Assembly: GCF_000379425.1 (NCBI RefSeq)
Contig: NZ_KB902215.1
Coordinates: 124,001-188,000, forward strand
Length of the DNA: 64,000 nucleotides
Reading direction: 5' to 3'
DNA from: Corynebacterium lubricantis DSM 45231
Lineage (GTDB): Bacteria; Actinomycetota; Actinomycetes; Mycobacteriales; Mycobacteriaceae
The translations under genes and the position numbers were made by a program. This document shows, in pieces, positions 28,261 to 36,476 of the stretch (position 1 is its first letter; every line of letters begins with the position of its first letter). A model generated the notes under the pieces. It did not search any database. It was not told where the DNA came from and was given only the letters and a program-made list of their open reading frames with translations.

Positions 28261-28653
28261 ATGACGGATATGGCACCAAAGAATGACCCCTTTGAGACTC
28301 GGATGGCTGTAGAAGCGATTCAAGAGTGGATCCGGGATCCTGACAACGCTAAAACTCCCTCTCGTGCCGAGATCGCGAACGCGGTCCGTCGCACAGCTCG
28401 AGCTGTGGCAGCGGAAATCCCTGGGCATTCTGTTGAATTGCGAGTCCCCCCGTTCGTTGCAGTGCAATGTGTCGAAGGGCCACGCCATACACGTGGTACA
28501 CCCCCAAACGTGGTGGAGATGGTACCTGCTACTTGGCTGAGGGTGGCAACTGGCTTAACTACTCTTGAAGTCGAGTGGGAGGCGGGCAGAATTGATGCCT
28601 CGGGAACCAGGGCATTCGAGGTCGGAGAAGGTCTTCCGGTGATTCCTTTGTAG
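28261..28653 (+). CDS. Sterol-carrier family protein next to purF
   Basis: 130 residues, single domain: SRAEIANAVRRTARAVAAEIPGHSVELRVPPF, VQCVEGPRHTRGTPPNVVEMVPATW. It resembles the small bacterial sterol-carrier (SCP2-like) protein found upstream of purF in actinobacteria, including M. tuberculosis Rv0807 as I recall it. The fold binds a hydrophobic ligand; the real role is unknown. Two start codons are possible (28261, 28270). purF begins about 40 bp downstream. Confidence 0.75.
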   Translation: MTDMAPKNDPFETRMAVEAIQEWIRDPDNAKTPSRAEIANAVRRTARAVAAEIPGHSVELRVPPFVAVQCVEGPRHTRGTPPNVVEMVPATWLRVATGLTTLEVEWEAGRIDASGTRAFEVGEGLPVIPL

Positions 28654-28695
28654 GCCTACTAGGTAGTAGGGCAGCAATCTACTAAGGTGAATGGC

Positions 28696-30204
28696 GTGCA
28701 CATCACAGACGTCACCCACCGGGGCGACCGGCCAGAAGATACTCCGGAGCGCGAACCGCGCGAAGAATGTGGAGTCTTCGGTGTCTGGGCGCCTGGTGAA
28801 GAAGTAGCTAAGTTAACCTATTTTGGGCTATTTGCCCTCCAGCATCGCGGACAAGAAGGCGCAGGCATCGCCGCAGGTGACGGTGACCGTATCGTCGTAT
28901 TCAAGGATATGGGGCTTGTGTCCCAGGTCTTTGATGAACCTATCCTCGGCGCGTTGCAGGGAGATGTGGCGATTGGCCACACACGCTATTCCACGGCGGG
29001 TTCATCCTCGTGGGAAAACGTGCAACCAATCTTCCGCACCGCCACTGATGACACCGACATTGCTCTCGGGCATAACGGAAACCTAGTCAATTACGCGGCT
29101 TTGCGCGACGAGGCGGTAAGCAAGGGTCTGATTCCTGCGCAATCTGTCGATGGACAGGGTTCTTCGTCGGATAGTACCGTGATGTCGGCTCTGCTGGCGC
29201 ACGATACTTCCAAGGACAAACCGCTCGTCGACGCATTTAGGGATCTGCTCCCTCGCCTGCAAGGGGCGTTCTGCGTTGTGGTGACGGACGGGCATACGCT
29301 CTACGCTGCGCGTGATCCGCACGGCGTGCGTCCGTTGTCCCTCGGCAAGTTAGACACCGGTTGGGTTGTTGCAAGTGAAACCGCAGCGCTCGACATCGTC
29401 GGTGCCTCCTTCGTTCGCGACGTACAGCCAGGCGAATTAGTCATTATCGACGAGGCGGGAGTGCGTTCCGAACGCTTTGCCGAAGAGCAGCGCGCCGGGT
29501 GCGTATTCGAGTACGTCTACCTCGCTCGTCCTGATTCCGTGATAAACGGACGCTCCGTGAATGCCACCCGCATTGAGATCGGGGAGCGACTTGCCCGCAC
29601 CAGCCCAGTTGAGGGCGATCTAGTCATGCCGGTGCCGGAATCGGGCACCCCGGCCGCAATTGGGTATGCCCGTGAATCGGGTATCCCCTTTGGGCAAGGC
29701 CTGATGAAAAACGCGTACGTCGGGCGTACATTCATCCAGCCCTCGCAGACGCTGCGCCAGCTGGGCATCCGCCTCAAGCTCAATCCAGTCCGCGAAATGA
29801 TCGAGGGCAAACGCCTCATCGTGGTGGATGACTCTATCGTTCGCGGGAATACCCAGCGTGCCCTGATTCGCATGCTGCGTGAGGCCGGAGCTGCAGAGGT
29901 CCACGTGCGCATTGCTTCGCCGCCAGTGAAATGGCCGTGCTTCTACGGCATCGACTTCGCAAGTCCGGGAGAGCTGATCGCCAATAACGGCGAAAACGCA
30001 GGAGAAGAATCCCTGGTCGACGACATCAAGAATGCTATCGGCGCCGACTCCCTCGCATTTGTTACCGAAGATGACATGATTGCATCGACCACTCGCCCAG
30101 CAGGCTCATTGTGCACCGCGTGTTTTGATGGGCACTACCCGCTTGGTCTCCCAGATGGCAACCCGAACGCAGACGCTGTTCGTCGGATCAAAGAAGGAAT
30201 CTAA
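28696..30204 (+). CDS. purF: Amidophosphoribosyltransferase PurF
   Basis: First committed step of purine synthesis: PRPP plus glutamine to phosphoribosylamine. About 502 residues with a short propeptide that must be cut to expose the Cys nucleophile in PREECGVFGVW (Cys25 from this start), then FALQHRGQEGAGIA, HTRYSTAGSS, the PRPP loop VVDDSIVRGNTQRALIRML and an Fe-S-type set of cysteines (PPVKWPCFYGIDF, SLCTACFDGHYP). GTG 28696 has TAAGGT ending 7 nt upstream; GTG 28687 would add three residues. purM starts 5 bp after the stop. Confidence 0.95.
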   Translation: MHITDVTHRGDRPEDTPEREPREECGVFGVWAPGEEVAKLTYFGLFALQHRGQEGAGIAAGDGDRIVVFKDMGLVSQVFDEPILGALQGDVAIGHTRYSTAGSSSWENVQPIFRTATDDTDIALGHNGNLVNYAALRDEAVSKGLIPAQSVDGQGSSSDSTVMSALLAHDTSKDKPLVDAFRDLLPRLQGAFCVVVTDGHTLYAARDPHGVRPLSLGKLDTGWVVASETAALDIVGASFVRDVQPGELVIIDEAGVRSERFAEEQRAGCVFEYVYLARPDSVINGRSVNATRIEIGERLARTSPVEGDLVMPVPESGTPAAIGYARESGIPFGQGLMKNAYVGRTFIQPSQTLRQLGIRLKLNPVREMIEGKRLIVVDDSIVRGNTQRALIRMLREAGAAEVHVRIASPPVKWPCFYGIDFASPGELIANNGENAGEESLVDDIKNAIGADSLAFVTEDDMIASTTRPAGSLCTACFDGHYPLGLPDGNPNADAVRRIKEGI

Positions 30205-30209
30205 AAACT

Positions 30210-31304
30210 ATGACTACTCCTGAATCCAGCCCTGAAACAACTTCAGGTGACGCAGTTACCTCCTATGAAGCTGCTGGCGTTTCCATCGAAGCGGGCGACA
30301 AAGCCGTCGAACTGCTGAAGTCCCACGCACAGCGCGCAACGCGTCCAGAAGTTCGTGGCGGAATTGGCGGCTTCGCAGGACTCTTCGCACTGGGCAAGTA
30401 CCGCGAGCCACTCCTAGCATCGGGATCTGATGGAGTGGGCACGAAGCTCGTCATCGCCCAGGCGATGGACAAGCATGACACCATCGGCATTGATCTCGTG
30501 GCCATGTGCGTCGACGACCTTGTGGTCTGCGGTGCAGAACCCCTCTTCCTGCAGGACTATATCGCCGTAGGCAAGGTCGTTCCAGAAAAGATCGCAGAGA
30601 TCGTCTCGGGCATCGCAGAAGGCTGCGTCCAGGCCGGTGCCGCTTTGCTGGGCGGAGAAACCGCAGAACACCCAGGTGTCATGGGCGAGAACGACTATGA
30701 CGTTTCGGCAACCGCTGTTGGCGTCGTCGAGGCAGACGAACTCCTCGGCCCAGAGAAAGTCCGCGTTGGAGACGTCATCATCGGTATGCGTTCCTCCGGC
30801 CTGCACTCGAACGGTTACTCGCTGGCTCGCCACGTCCTGTTCGACAAGGCTGGCTTGAGCGTCGATTCCTATGTTGAGGAGCTCGGCGGCACCCTCGGCG
30901 AAGAGCTGATCAAGCCAACGCAGATCTACGCGCTTGACTGCTTGGCACTGGCGAATGAGTGTGAAGTGCGCACATTCTGCCACGTCACCGGTGGCGGTCT
31001 TGCGGGCAACATGGAGCGCATCATCCCTGAGGGCATGGTTGCCGAGATGGACCGCAACACATGGACGCCACACCAGATCTTCCGCACCATTGAATCGCTG
31101 GGCAAGGTGCCACGCGAAGAGATGGAAAAGACCTTCAACATGGGGGTGGGCATGGTCGCAGTCGTTTCTGCGAACGATAAGGATCGCGCTCTTGCGATGC
31201 TGACCGCACGCCATATCGATTGCTGGGAGCTGGGACAGGTTCGTTCCGCTCAAGAAGGCGATGAGGCTCGCGCAGTTTTGCACGGAGAGAACCCAAAGTA
31301 CTAA
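30210..31304 (+). CDS. purM: AIR synthetase PurM
   Basis: ATP-dependent ring closure of FGAM to AIR. 364 residues: SYEAAGVSIEAGDKAVELLK, GGIGGFAGLF, ASGSDGVGTKLVIA (nucleotide-binding loop), ALLGGETAEHPGV, GMRSSGLHSNGYSLAR and CHVTGGGLAGNMERI. Translationally close to purF (5 bp), then a strong terminator. Confidence 0.96.
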   Translation: MTTPESSPETTSGDAVTSYEAAGVSIEAGDKAVELLKSHAQRATRPEVRGGIGGFAGLFALGKYREPLLASGSDGVGTKLVIAQAMDKHDTIGIDLVAMCVDDLVVCGAEPLFLQDYIAVGKVVPEKIAEIVSGIAEGCVQAGAALLGGETAEHPGVMGENDYDVSATAVGVVEADELLGPEKVRVGDVIIGMRSSGLHSNGYSLARHVLFDKAGLSVDSYVEELGGTLGEELIKPTQIYALDCLALANECEVRTFCHVTGGGLAGNMERIIPEGMVAEMDRNTWTPHQIFRTIESLGKVPREEMEKTFNMGVGMVAVVSANDKDRALAMLTARHIDCWELGQVRSAQEGDEARAVLHGENPKY

Positions 31305-31305
31305 A

Positions 31306-31349
31306 AATAACACCCTGCTTCCAGGAATATAGGGAAGCAGGGTGTTATT
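31306..31349. terminator. Strong hairpin terminator after purM
   Basis: 17-bp stem: AATAACACCCTGCTTCC (31306-31322) with GGAAGCAGGGTGTTATT (31333-31349). A/T-rich ends on both sides let it serve purM and the convergent DUF3073 gene. Confidence 0.88.
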
Positions 31350-31383
31350 CGAAAGTTTTACGCAGCCTAGCGCATGCTAGTGC

Positions 31384-31602
31384 TTAGCGACGAGCATCGT
31401 CCTCATCAGGATCCCAGTCCGCATACTCTGCGTACTGGTCATCGACCTCGAGTTCCTCTTCAACCTCCTCGTTGTCCCAGCGCCGAGGCGAGGATTTCCC
31501 TGCGAGCTCGCGCTGGAGCGAGTCCAGGTCCATATCGGGAGAGTTGTACTTTAGTTGGCGTGCAACCTTGGTCTGCTTTGCTTTGGCGCGTCCGCGACCC
31601 AT
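31384..31602 (-). CDS. DUF3073 small protein
   Basis: 72 residues: basic start MGRGRAKAKQTKVARQLKY, then NSPDMDLDSLQRELAG and an acidic tail (EEELEVDDQYAEYADW). This is the actinobacterial DUF3073 pattern, a short charged protein of unknown function often found near purine genes. The polar split into basic head and acidic tail suggests a binding partner such as RNA or the ribosome, but that is inference. Confidence 0.85.
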   Translation of the reverse strand: MGRGRAKAKQTKVARQLKYNSPDMDLDSLQRELAGKSSPRRWDNEEVEEELEVDDQYAEYADWDPDEDDARR

Positions 31603-31748
31603 GGCGTGACCCCCTTGAGGTGTGGAGAGGGCGGTCCAGGGAATTCGGACGGCCCCATCTGCTTTCGATTCAGTGTCTATTCCTGACACATACAATAGCG
31701 TGAATTCCGAAAAAATGCTTCTTCGGCCCCTGACTAGCAACTATATTG

Positions 31749-32837
31749 TTAGTCTTGCCCGCGAAGTTTTGCAATAGCCTCCCGGCCGGCCTTCGATTCC
31801 TCTTCCTTCGGGATGAAGTCAGGATCCACTGTGGCGCTAATGGGGCTCTCCCCATCAATTGCCAGTTCATCGGCCCCAATCGCGTTTCGCTTGAGCAGAG
31901 CCAAAGCAATCGGACCGTAATCGCTATCGTGTACGACGCTACCCAATCGGCCCACCTTCCGACCGTTGAGCATTATCTCCGATCCCGGGGTTGCATCACC
32001 CGGAGAAGAGCCATCAAGCTGCAATAACACGAGTAGGCGAGGGGAGCGACCGAGATTTTCCACACGTCCTACGGTTTCTTGTCCTCGGTAGCAACCCTTT
32101 TCTAGGTGGACCGCGCGGATCGTGTTGCCGCGATTGATCACACGGGGCGCCTCGTGAGGAATTGATTTTTCATCCAAATCGGCGCGAAGTTCAGGCTCTC
32201 CCGCGCGGACTCTTTCGGCAGTAAACGCCATCAATCCAGCGAGGGGAATGCCAGCATCGCCAAGCAGCTTGGCAGCTGCGCGCAGCTGGGTTCGCTCCAC
32301 TGCAAAGTCGTGGCGTTGTACCCCGTCCCAGTCAGTGGTGCGCACAAAAGTGGGATCGATATCAGCTGGTAGCTCCGAGAAAGAACCAAGAACGGTCACA
32401 ATACCGAGGTCGACTTCAGTGATTTCCACCTTCGACCAAAAGATCATCTTTTGTAAGAAATCTGTAAAGGTTGCAAATACGTAGCTCGGCATATCAAGGT
32501 AAAAATCCGCGCCAACACGCGTCACGTCGGCTTGGTGCAAGATGTGGCCTTGAATATCAAGGTCGAGCACGCTCGACGAGAATCCGTCTGCGGCATCGTC
32601 GAGCTTCTGAGTCAAGAGATTGTTCAGGAATTCGGCGGCATCCTCGCCACTTACCTTGATCACTTTGCGCTGAGACCGGTCAATCGCGACCGCGGAGCGT
32701 TCAATCTCGCGCTGTTCCCCGAGCGGGTTACCGTAATGCCAGGCAACACCCTTGGCATCGAGCAACGATTCGTCAGTAAGTTCTTGTGCCCCTGGAAGGG
32801 AGAGGAGCGGGGAGCGGTAAGCGTTCGAATTAGTCAC
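31749..32837 (-). CDS. ygfZ: YgfZ/GcvT-like folate-binding protein
   Basis: About 362 residues. Family marker KGCYRGQETVGRVENLG (the KGCYxGQE motif) near residue 235, GcvT-like folds before and after it. YgfZ proteins bind tetrahydrofolate and help repair or build certain Fe-S clusters. GTG 32837 is preferred: TAGTAT (32845-32850) ends 7 nt upstream, giving a leaderless mRNA, while the ATG at 32891 would overlap the divergent pabC-like start. Confidence 0.88.
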   Translation of the reverse strand: MTNSNAYRSPLLSLPGAQELTDESLLDAKGVAWHYGNPLGEQREIERSAVAIDRSQRKVIKVSGEDAAEFLNNLLTQKLDDAADGFSSSVLDLDIQGHILHQADVTRVGADFYLDMPSYVFATFTDFLQKMIFWSKVEITEVDLGIVTVLGSFSELPADIDPTFVRTTDWDGVQRHDFAVERTQLRAAAKLLGDAGIPLAGLMAFTAERVRAGEPELRADLDEKSIPHEAPRVINRGNTIRAVHLEKGCYRGQETVGRVENLGRSPRLLVLLQLDGSSPGDATPGSEIMLNGRKVGRLGSVVHDSDYGPIALALLKRNAIGADELAIDGESPISATVDPDFIPKEEESKAGREAIAKLRGQD

Positions 32838-32844
32838 ACAGCCG

Positions 32845-32872
32845 ATACTAGTCGCCTCTCTCGGGGCATAAT
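32845..32872. promoter_or_regulatory. Back-to-back leaderless promoters, ygfZ / pabC
   Basis: Minus strand: TAGTAT at 32850-32845, 7 nt before GTG 32837. Plus strand: CATAAT at 32867-32872, 8 nt before ATG 32881. Both start codons are only 44 bp apart and neither has a Shine-Dalgarno. Confidence 0.55.
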
Positions 32873-32880
32873 AGGGGGCC

Positions 32881-33807
32881 ATGGGGACCAACCAGCTTCC
32901 AGCAGCGCCAGTGATTTATATTATTGAACCTTTCGGAGGTTCAATTCGACGCCAAAACAACAACCTTCCGCACGTCTTTTACGACGATGCTGCTGTCACA
33001 CGCGGAGATGGGGTGTTTGAGTCGATCCTGGTCCGTGATGGTGAGCCCGTGAATCTAAAAGGACATTTCGAACGGTTTTCTCGTTCAGCGAAGCTTTTGG
33101 AGCTCCCTGAACCGGAGGAGAAGTCGTGGCGAGATGCCACTGTGCAGGCAACGCAGGATTACCTCCGCGAACGCGGCGGCGAGGCATCGGATGCGAAATG
33201 CACGTGGACCTATACCCGCGGTCGTGCATCCACGGGCGTGCCTTCGGCGTGGATTACCTTAAGCGAGGTGCCTCAATCGGCTTTGGATCAGCGCACCCAC
33301 GGAGTTAAAGCCATGACGGCGCCGCGCGGGTATTCCATCACACCGAATCTGCCTGAGAGCAAGGATGCCGCCCCGTGGCTTGCCGTCGGGGCGAAAACCA
33401 TCAACTATGCGGCGAACATGGCGGCGCTGAGGTGGGCCCGCAAGCAGGATTTCGACGAAGTGATCTACATCGAACCCGCCACCGGCCAAGTCCTCGAAGG
33501 CGCGACCTCAACTGTGGTTGTGGTGAAGAAGGGCATGAAGTTGCGCACTCCCACCCCAGGTATTGATGTCCTGCACGGCACAACACAAAAGGCCATCTTC
33601 GATTACGCCGAAAAACATGGCTGGCGGTGCAAGACCCGCGACCTCACCGTAGACGATCTCGTCGCGGCCGAATCGGTGTGGTTGGTGAGCTCGACGCGGA
33701 TCGCGACACGGGTGAAGCGTATCGACGACGTCAAGCTCCCCACCCCAGATAATGAGGCCGAACTGCGAGAGCTCTTCGACAACGCCCTTACGGCCGCAAT
33801 CAACTAG
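32881..33807 (+). CDS. pabC: Aminodeoxychorismate lyase / class IV aminotransferase
   Basis: 308 residues, fold type IV PLP enzyme. VTRGDGVFESILV, ARG in GHFERFSRSAKLL, Schiff-base Lys172 in GAKTINYAANMAALRWA, DEVIYIEPATGQVLEGATSTV and the phosphate-binding GTTQKAIF. Most likely converts aminodeoxychorismate to p-aminobenzoate for folate; a branched-chain or D-amino-acid aminotransferase role is the alternative. Its neighbour YgfZ binds folate, which fits. Convergent by 4 bp with the nitrobindin-like gene. Confidence 0.8.
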   Translation: MGTNQLPAAPVIYIIEPFGGSIRRQNNNLPHVFYDDAAVTRGDGVFESILVRDGEPVNLKGHFERFSRSAKLLELPEPEEKSWRDATVQATQDYLRERGGEASDAKCTWTYTRGRASTGVPSAWITLSEVPQSALDQRTHGVKAMTAPRGYSITPNLPESKDAAPWLAVGAKTINYAANMAALRWARKQDFDEVIYIEPATGQVLEGATSTVVVVKKGMKLRTPTPGIDVLHGTTQKAIFDYAEKHGWRCKTRDLTVDDLVAAESVWLVSSTRIATRVKRIDDVKLPTPDNEAELRELFDNALTAAIN

Positions 33808-34448
33808 CCGACGATGCGCTGCAGCTGGGCTGACATGTACGGCGCCATCGTGCCATCGACGAGACGCTCGTCGACCCAGCCCAAGCTATTGTCCGGCATC
33901 AGCCCATAGAGGCGCTTGCCTGGGCCGTGGGACTCTGGCCCGGTGGCGGTGACGATGGTCGAGGCGCTCTCGAGCTGCCAGGCGCGCTCATTGACGGGCT
34001 CACCATAGAGGATTTCTACGAGACCTCGGGAATTCGTCAAGGTCACCTCGATCTCGTCTTTCAGGCTAATGCGCCAAAATCCGGTTTCGCGCTGATCGGC
34101 GCCGGTGGACTTACCCTGATCGTCGAGACGCCAGATGCGAGACTCGAAACGCAAATAATTTTCACCGTCGTGTGAGATGACGAGTTGCTGGCCAAAGGCA
34201 TAATCCTCGTCGTCGCTGGCCTGGCCGGTGCCCTGCCACACCCCGACGAGAGGTAGCAGCGCCAGGAGACCATCGTGCAGGCTCGGACCCTGACGCAGGT
34301 TTGCGGTGTCGTCGTCAAGCGGAATGTCTTCAAGCCCGAGCGGCGGAATATTGCGGTGCGCCGTATTCTTCGACTGCTGCTCAGCGAGGTTGATCGCCTC
34401 GTTGCCATTAAATGGTTGTTGCTGGTCGTTATTGTTCGTTTCGCTCAT
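33804..34448 (-). CDS. Nitrobindin-like (UPF0678/FABP-like) protein lacking the heme histidine
   Basis: 214 residues. Beta-barrel family markers: LLPLVGVWQGTGQAS (the GxWxGxG motif), FGQQLVISHDGENYLRFESRIW, ETGFWRIS and the C-terminal MAPYMSAQLQRI. In nitrobindins the position before MSAxL is a His that holds heme iron; here it is Tyr204. The protein may bind heme through Tyr, bind another ligand, or have lost heme. About 55 N-terminal residues are Gln/Asn-rich and probably disordered. Its start overlaps the end of the upstream DUF2993 gene by 20 bp (one operon). Confidence 0.8.
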   Translation of the reverse strand: MSETNNNDQQQPFNGNEAINLAEQQSKNTAHRNIPPLGLEDIPLDDDTANLRQGPSLHDGLLALLPLVGVWQGTGQASDDEDYAFGQQLVISHDGENYLRFESRIWRLDDQGKSTGADQRETGFWRISLKDEIEVTLTNSRGLVEILYGEPVNERAWQLESASTIVTATGPESHGPGKRLYGLMPDNSLGWVDERLVDGTMAPYMSAQLQRIVG

Positions 34449-35238
34449 AGGAACCAGCGTAGTCTGTGAATTCGGAATCTCCCGTTTCCACCGGAGTTAA
34501 ATCGCTCGGCTGGACCGTAATATTGCGGCGCTCGGCCTCGAACTGGATCGATCCACCGCGCAGCTGCACGAGATTGGCTGGGCCGGCGAGCGGCAGGTCC
34601 CGGGTGTCGAAGGTCAATGTGTATCCCTCGCGGACACGATTGGGGTCGCCGGCATCGTCGATAAGCGAAATCGGTTCCATGCTGAACGTGGTGCCGTCGA
34701 GGCGGAGCTTGACCACCGCAGTGGACGGATCGTCCATGCCAGGCAGCGTCCCCGACAGTTGAGCCTCGCTGGAGACGCCACCGCCGGGGGAAATGTCGTA
34801 GGGATTCGAAATATCAAGATCGGTCATGCCCAAAAATTGCCCCATGGCCACGCCGTCGAGGCTGACAAGCCGCTTCATCAACTCGGCCTGAGAGCCCACT
34901 AATTCGCCGTCGTAGGCATCCTGCGCGTCAATCTGCACGTTATAAATCTCCGTCGACGCATTCACAATACCGAGGTCCTTGATATCAACGTCCAAGGCAT
35001 TGACGCTCAGGCTAGGGATCTCATCGGTGAGGATCACCTGTGCGAACGGAACACCACCGACATTAACCTCCGGGTGCGCGGCGAGACGAGACTGATCCTT
35101 CACCGACTGCGAGATGCGCTGTTCCACTCGCGCCGCAGCAAGGCTATCGACGATCAGCGCCACTGCCAGGACAATAATCACGGCGACAATAATGCTCAGC
35201 GGCCGAGCGAACCTGTGCAGGAGAGATTCTGTCTTCAC
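34429..35238 (-). CDS. DUF2993 (LmeA-like) membrane-anchored protein
   Basis: About 269 residues: a short cytosolic start, one membrane helix (LSIIVAVIIVLAVALIVD, about 15-33), then an extracytoplasmic domain with ARVEQRISQSVKDQS and LSVNALDVDIKDLG. Matches DUF2993, whose mycobacterial member LmeA binds phosphoinositides and helps lipomannan synthesis in the envelope. GTG 35238 is chosen: the longer frame runs across mshD, and TAGAAA sits about 7 nt upstream as a -10. Confidence 0.75.
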   Translation of the reverse strand: MKTESLLHRFARPLSIIVAVIIVLAVALIVDSLAAARVEQRISQSVKDQSRLAAHPEVNVGGVPFAQVILTDEIPSLSVNALDVDIKDLGIVNASTEIYNVQIDAQDAYDGELVGSQAELMKRLVSLDGVAMGQFLGMTDLDISNPYDISPGGGVSSEAQLSGTLPGMDDPSTAVVKLRLDGTTFSMEPISLIDDAGDPNRVREGYTLTFDTRDLPLAGPANLVQLRGGSIQFEAERRNITVQPSDLTPVETGDSEFTDYAGSYERNEQ

Positions 35239-35245
35239 ATCTCTA

Positions 35246-35255
35246 TTTCTACCGT
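35246..35255. promoter_or_regulatory. Overlapping leaderless promoters, DUF2993 / mshD
   Basis: Only 28 bp separate the two start codons (GTG 35238 minus, ATG 35267 plus). TAGAAA on the minus strand (35251-35246) and TACCGT on the plus strand (35250-35255) overlap by two bases, so the two RNA polymerases should exclude each other. Confidence 0.45.
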
Positions 35256-35266
35256 AACCTGGGTGC

Positions 35267-36166
35267 ATGACGAATTTCGAGATCACCACACACGTTCTGC
35301 CCAACGAGCCTGAACTGCGCGAAAGCGTTGAGGCGGTGCTCCGTCGCGCCGAGGAGAACGACGGTGTCGCACCCTTTTCCGAGGCCTTTATCAATGGCCT
35401 CGGCGACGCGCGCTTAGGGCATGAGCATTTGCTTATCGACGATTCCTCCGTGGCAGCCGTCGCTCCCGATGGTGGCGTTGAGTTGGTTGTTTCCCCTGAG
35501 CTCCGCGGCCAGGGGCGGGGCACTCACTTGGTGAAGCAGGTTCTGGCGGAGGTAGAGAATGCCTCCCTGTGGGCGCATGGCAATCTGCCCGAGGCCCTAC
35601 AGCTCGCAGAATCGCTGGGGTTGGAGACCACCAGGCGACTACTGGTGATGTCTGTCGGTGGCGCTGCGCTGGAGCAGGCTGCGGTGTTTGAAGCCCCAGA
35701 TGGTATCGAGGCGTTGTCGTACCCCCAAGCCGTCGAGCGCTTCGGTCGAGAGAGCGTTGAGCAGGCGTGGCTGGACGCGAATAACGATGCTTTCTCCTGG
35801 CATCCAGAGCAAGGTGGCTGGGATCTAGACCAATTGCACCGCGGCATGGAAGCCGACTGGTTTGATCCGAACGGAGTCTTATTCTTGTACTCCGGGGAGC
35901 AGTTGGCTGGTTTCCACTGGACCAAGATGCACCCGGCAGAAGGTTCGGATGTGGTCGGCGAAGTTTATGTCGTGGGTTTGGCCTCGGCGTTTCGTGGGCA
36001 GGGGATGGGGGATCCGCTCCTTCGCGTAGGTCTTGATTTTCTTGTGCGACAAGGTGCATCCACCGTGATTTTGTATGTGGAAGCGGATAATGTGCCGGCC
36101 GTTGCGCGTTACGAGGATCTAGGATTTGCCATCACTGAAGATCATGTTGTGTATAAGCGGAACTAA
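35267..36166 (+). CDS. mshD: Mycothiol synthase MshD
   Basis: Final step of mycothiol synthesis: acetylates the cysteine of Cys-GlcN-Ins. 299 residues with two GNAT domains: N-terminal VSPELRGQGRGTHLVKQVL and C-terminal VGLASAFRGQGMGDPLLRVG, plus NDAFSWHPEQGGWDLD and HWTKMHP. The pair of acetyl-CoA loops is the hallmark of MshD. As in C. glutamicum it lies upstream of pstSCAB. Confidence 0.94.
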   Translation: MTNFEITTHVLPNEPELRESVEAVLRRAEENDGVAPFSEAFINGLGDARLGHEHLLIDDSSVAAVAPDGGVELVVSPELRGQGRGTHLVKQVLAEVENASLWAHGNLPEALQLAESLGLETTRRLLVMSVGGAALEQAAVFEAPDGIEALSYPQAVERFGRESVEQAWLDANNDAFSWHPEQGGWDLDQLHRGMEADWFDPNGVLFLYSGEQLAGFHWTKMHPAEGSDVVGEVYVVGLASAFRGQGMGDPLLRVGLDFLVRQGASTVILYVEADNVPAVARYEDLGFAITEDHVVYKRN

Positions 36167-36476
36167 TGTCACCATTTACCCCCGAACGCACCCCCGAACG
36201 GTAGGGAATCCCTGAGAAGTTTAAATTTTTTGCTGTGATGCTCGTTGCATTTATTTGAAGGATTGCGGGCAACGAGCGGGGAGTTTCAGGCTCTGTGCAG
36301 AAAAATTAACCCTCTGTTCACCCAACGATACACATCTGGTTAACGTCCTCACCGTAACTTTTTCCGAGTGAGCAATCGGATGGCATCATCAAGTGAAATC
36401 ACTGGTGGTATCTCCTCCCTTGCCGGGGACCGATGCTCGGACTCTCAAATCTGAATTCGCACCGGAAAGGTATCCC
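36167..36476 (+). promoter_or_regulatory. pstSCAB control region with tandem PhoR-like half-sites
   Basis: 310 bp. TCTGTTCAC (36313-36321) and TCTGGTTAAC (36335-36344) are related repeats spaced 22 bp start to start, two helical turns, as expected for a PhoR-type dimer site; the match to the published loose tandem motif is only partial. A ribosome site GGAAAGG lies before GTG 36477. A short direct repeat CCCCGAACG near 36180-36200 follows mshD. Confidence 0.4.

Noticed and set aside
36180..36200. CCCCGAACG direct repeat after mshD as a regulatory element
   Set aside because: Only two short copies next to each other; chance or part of a weak terminator is as likely.
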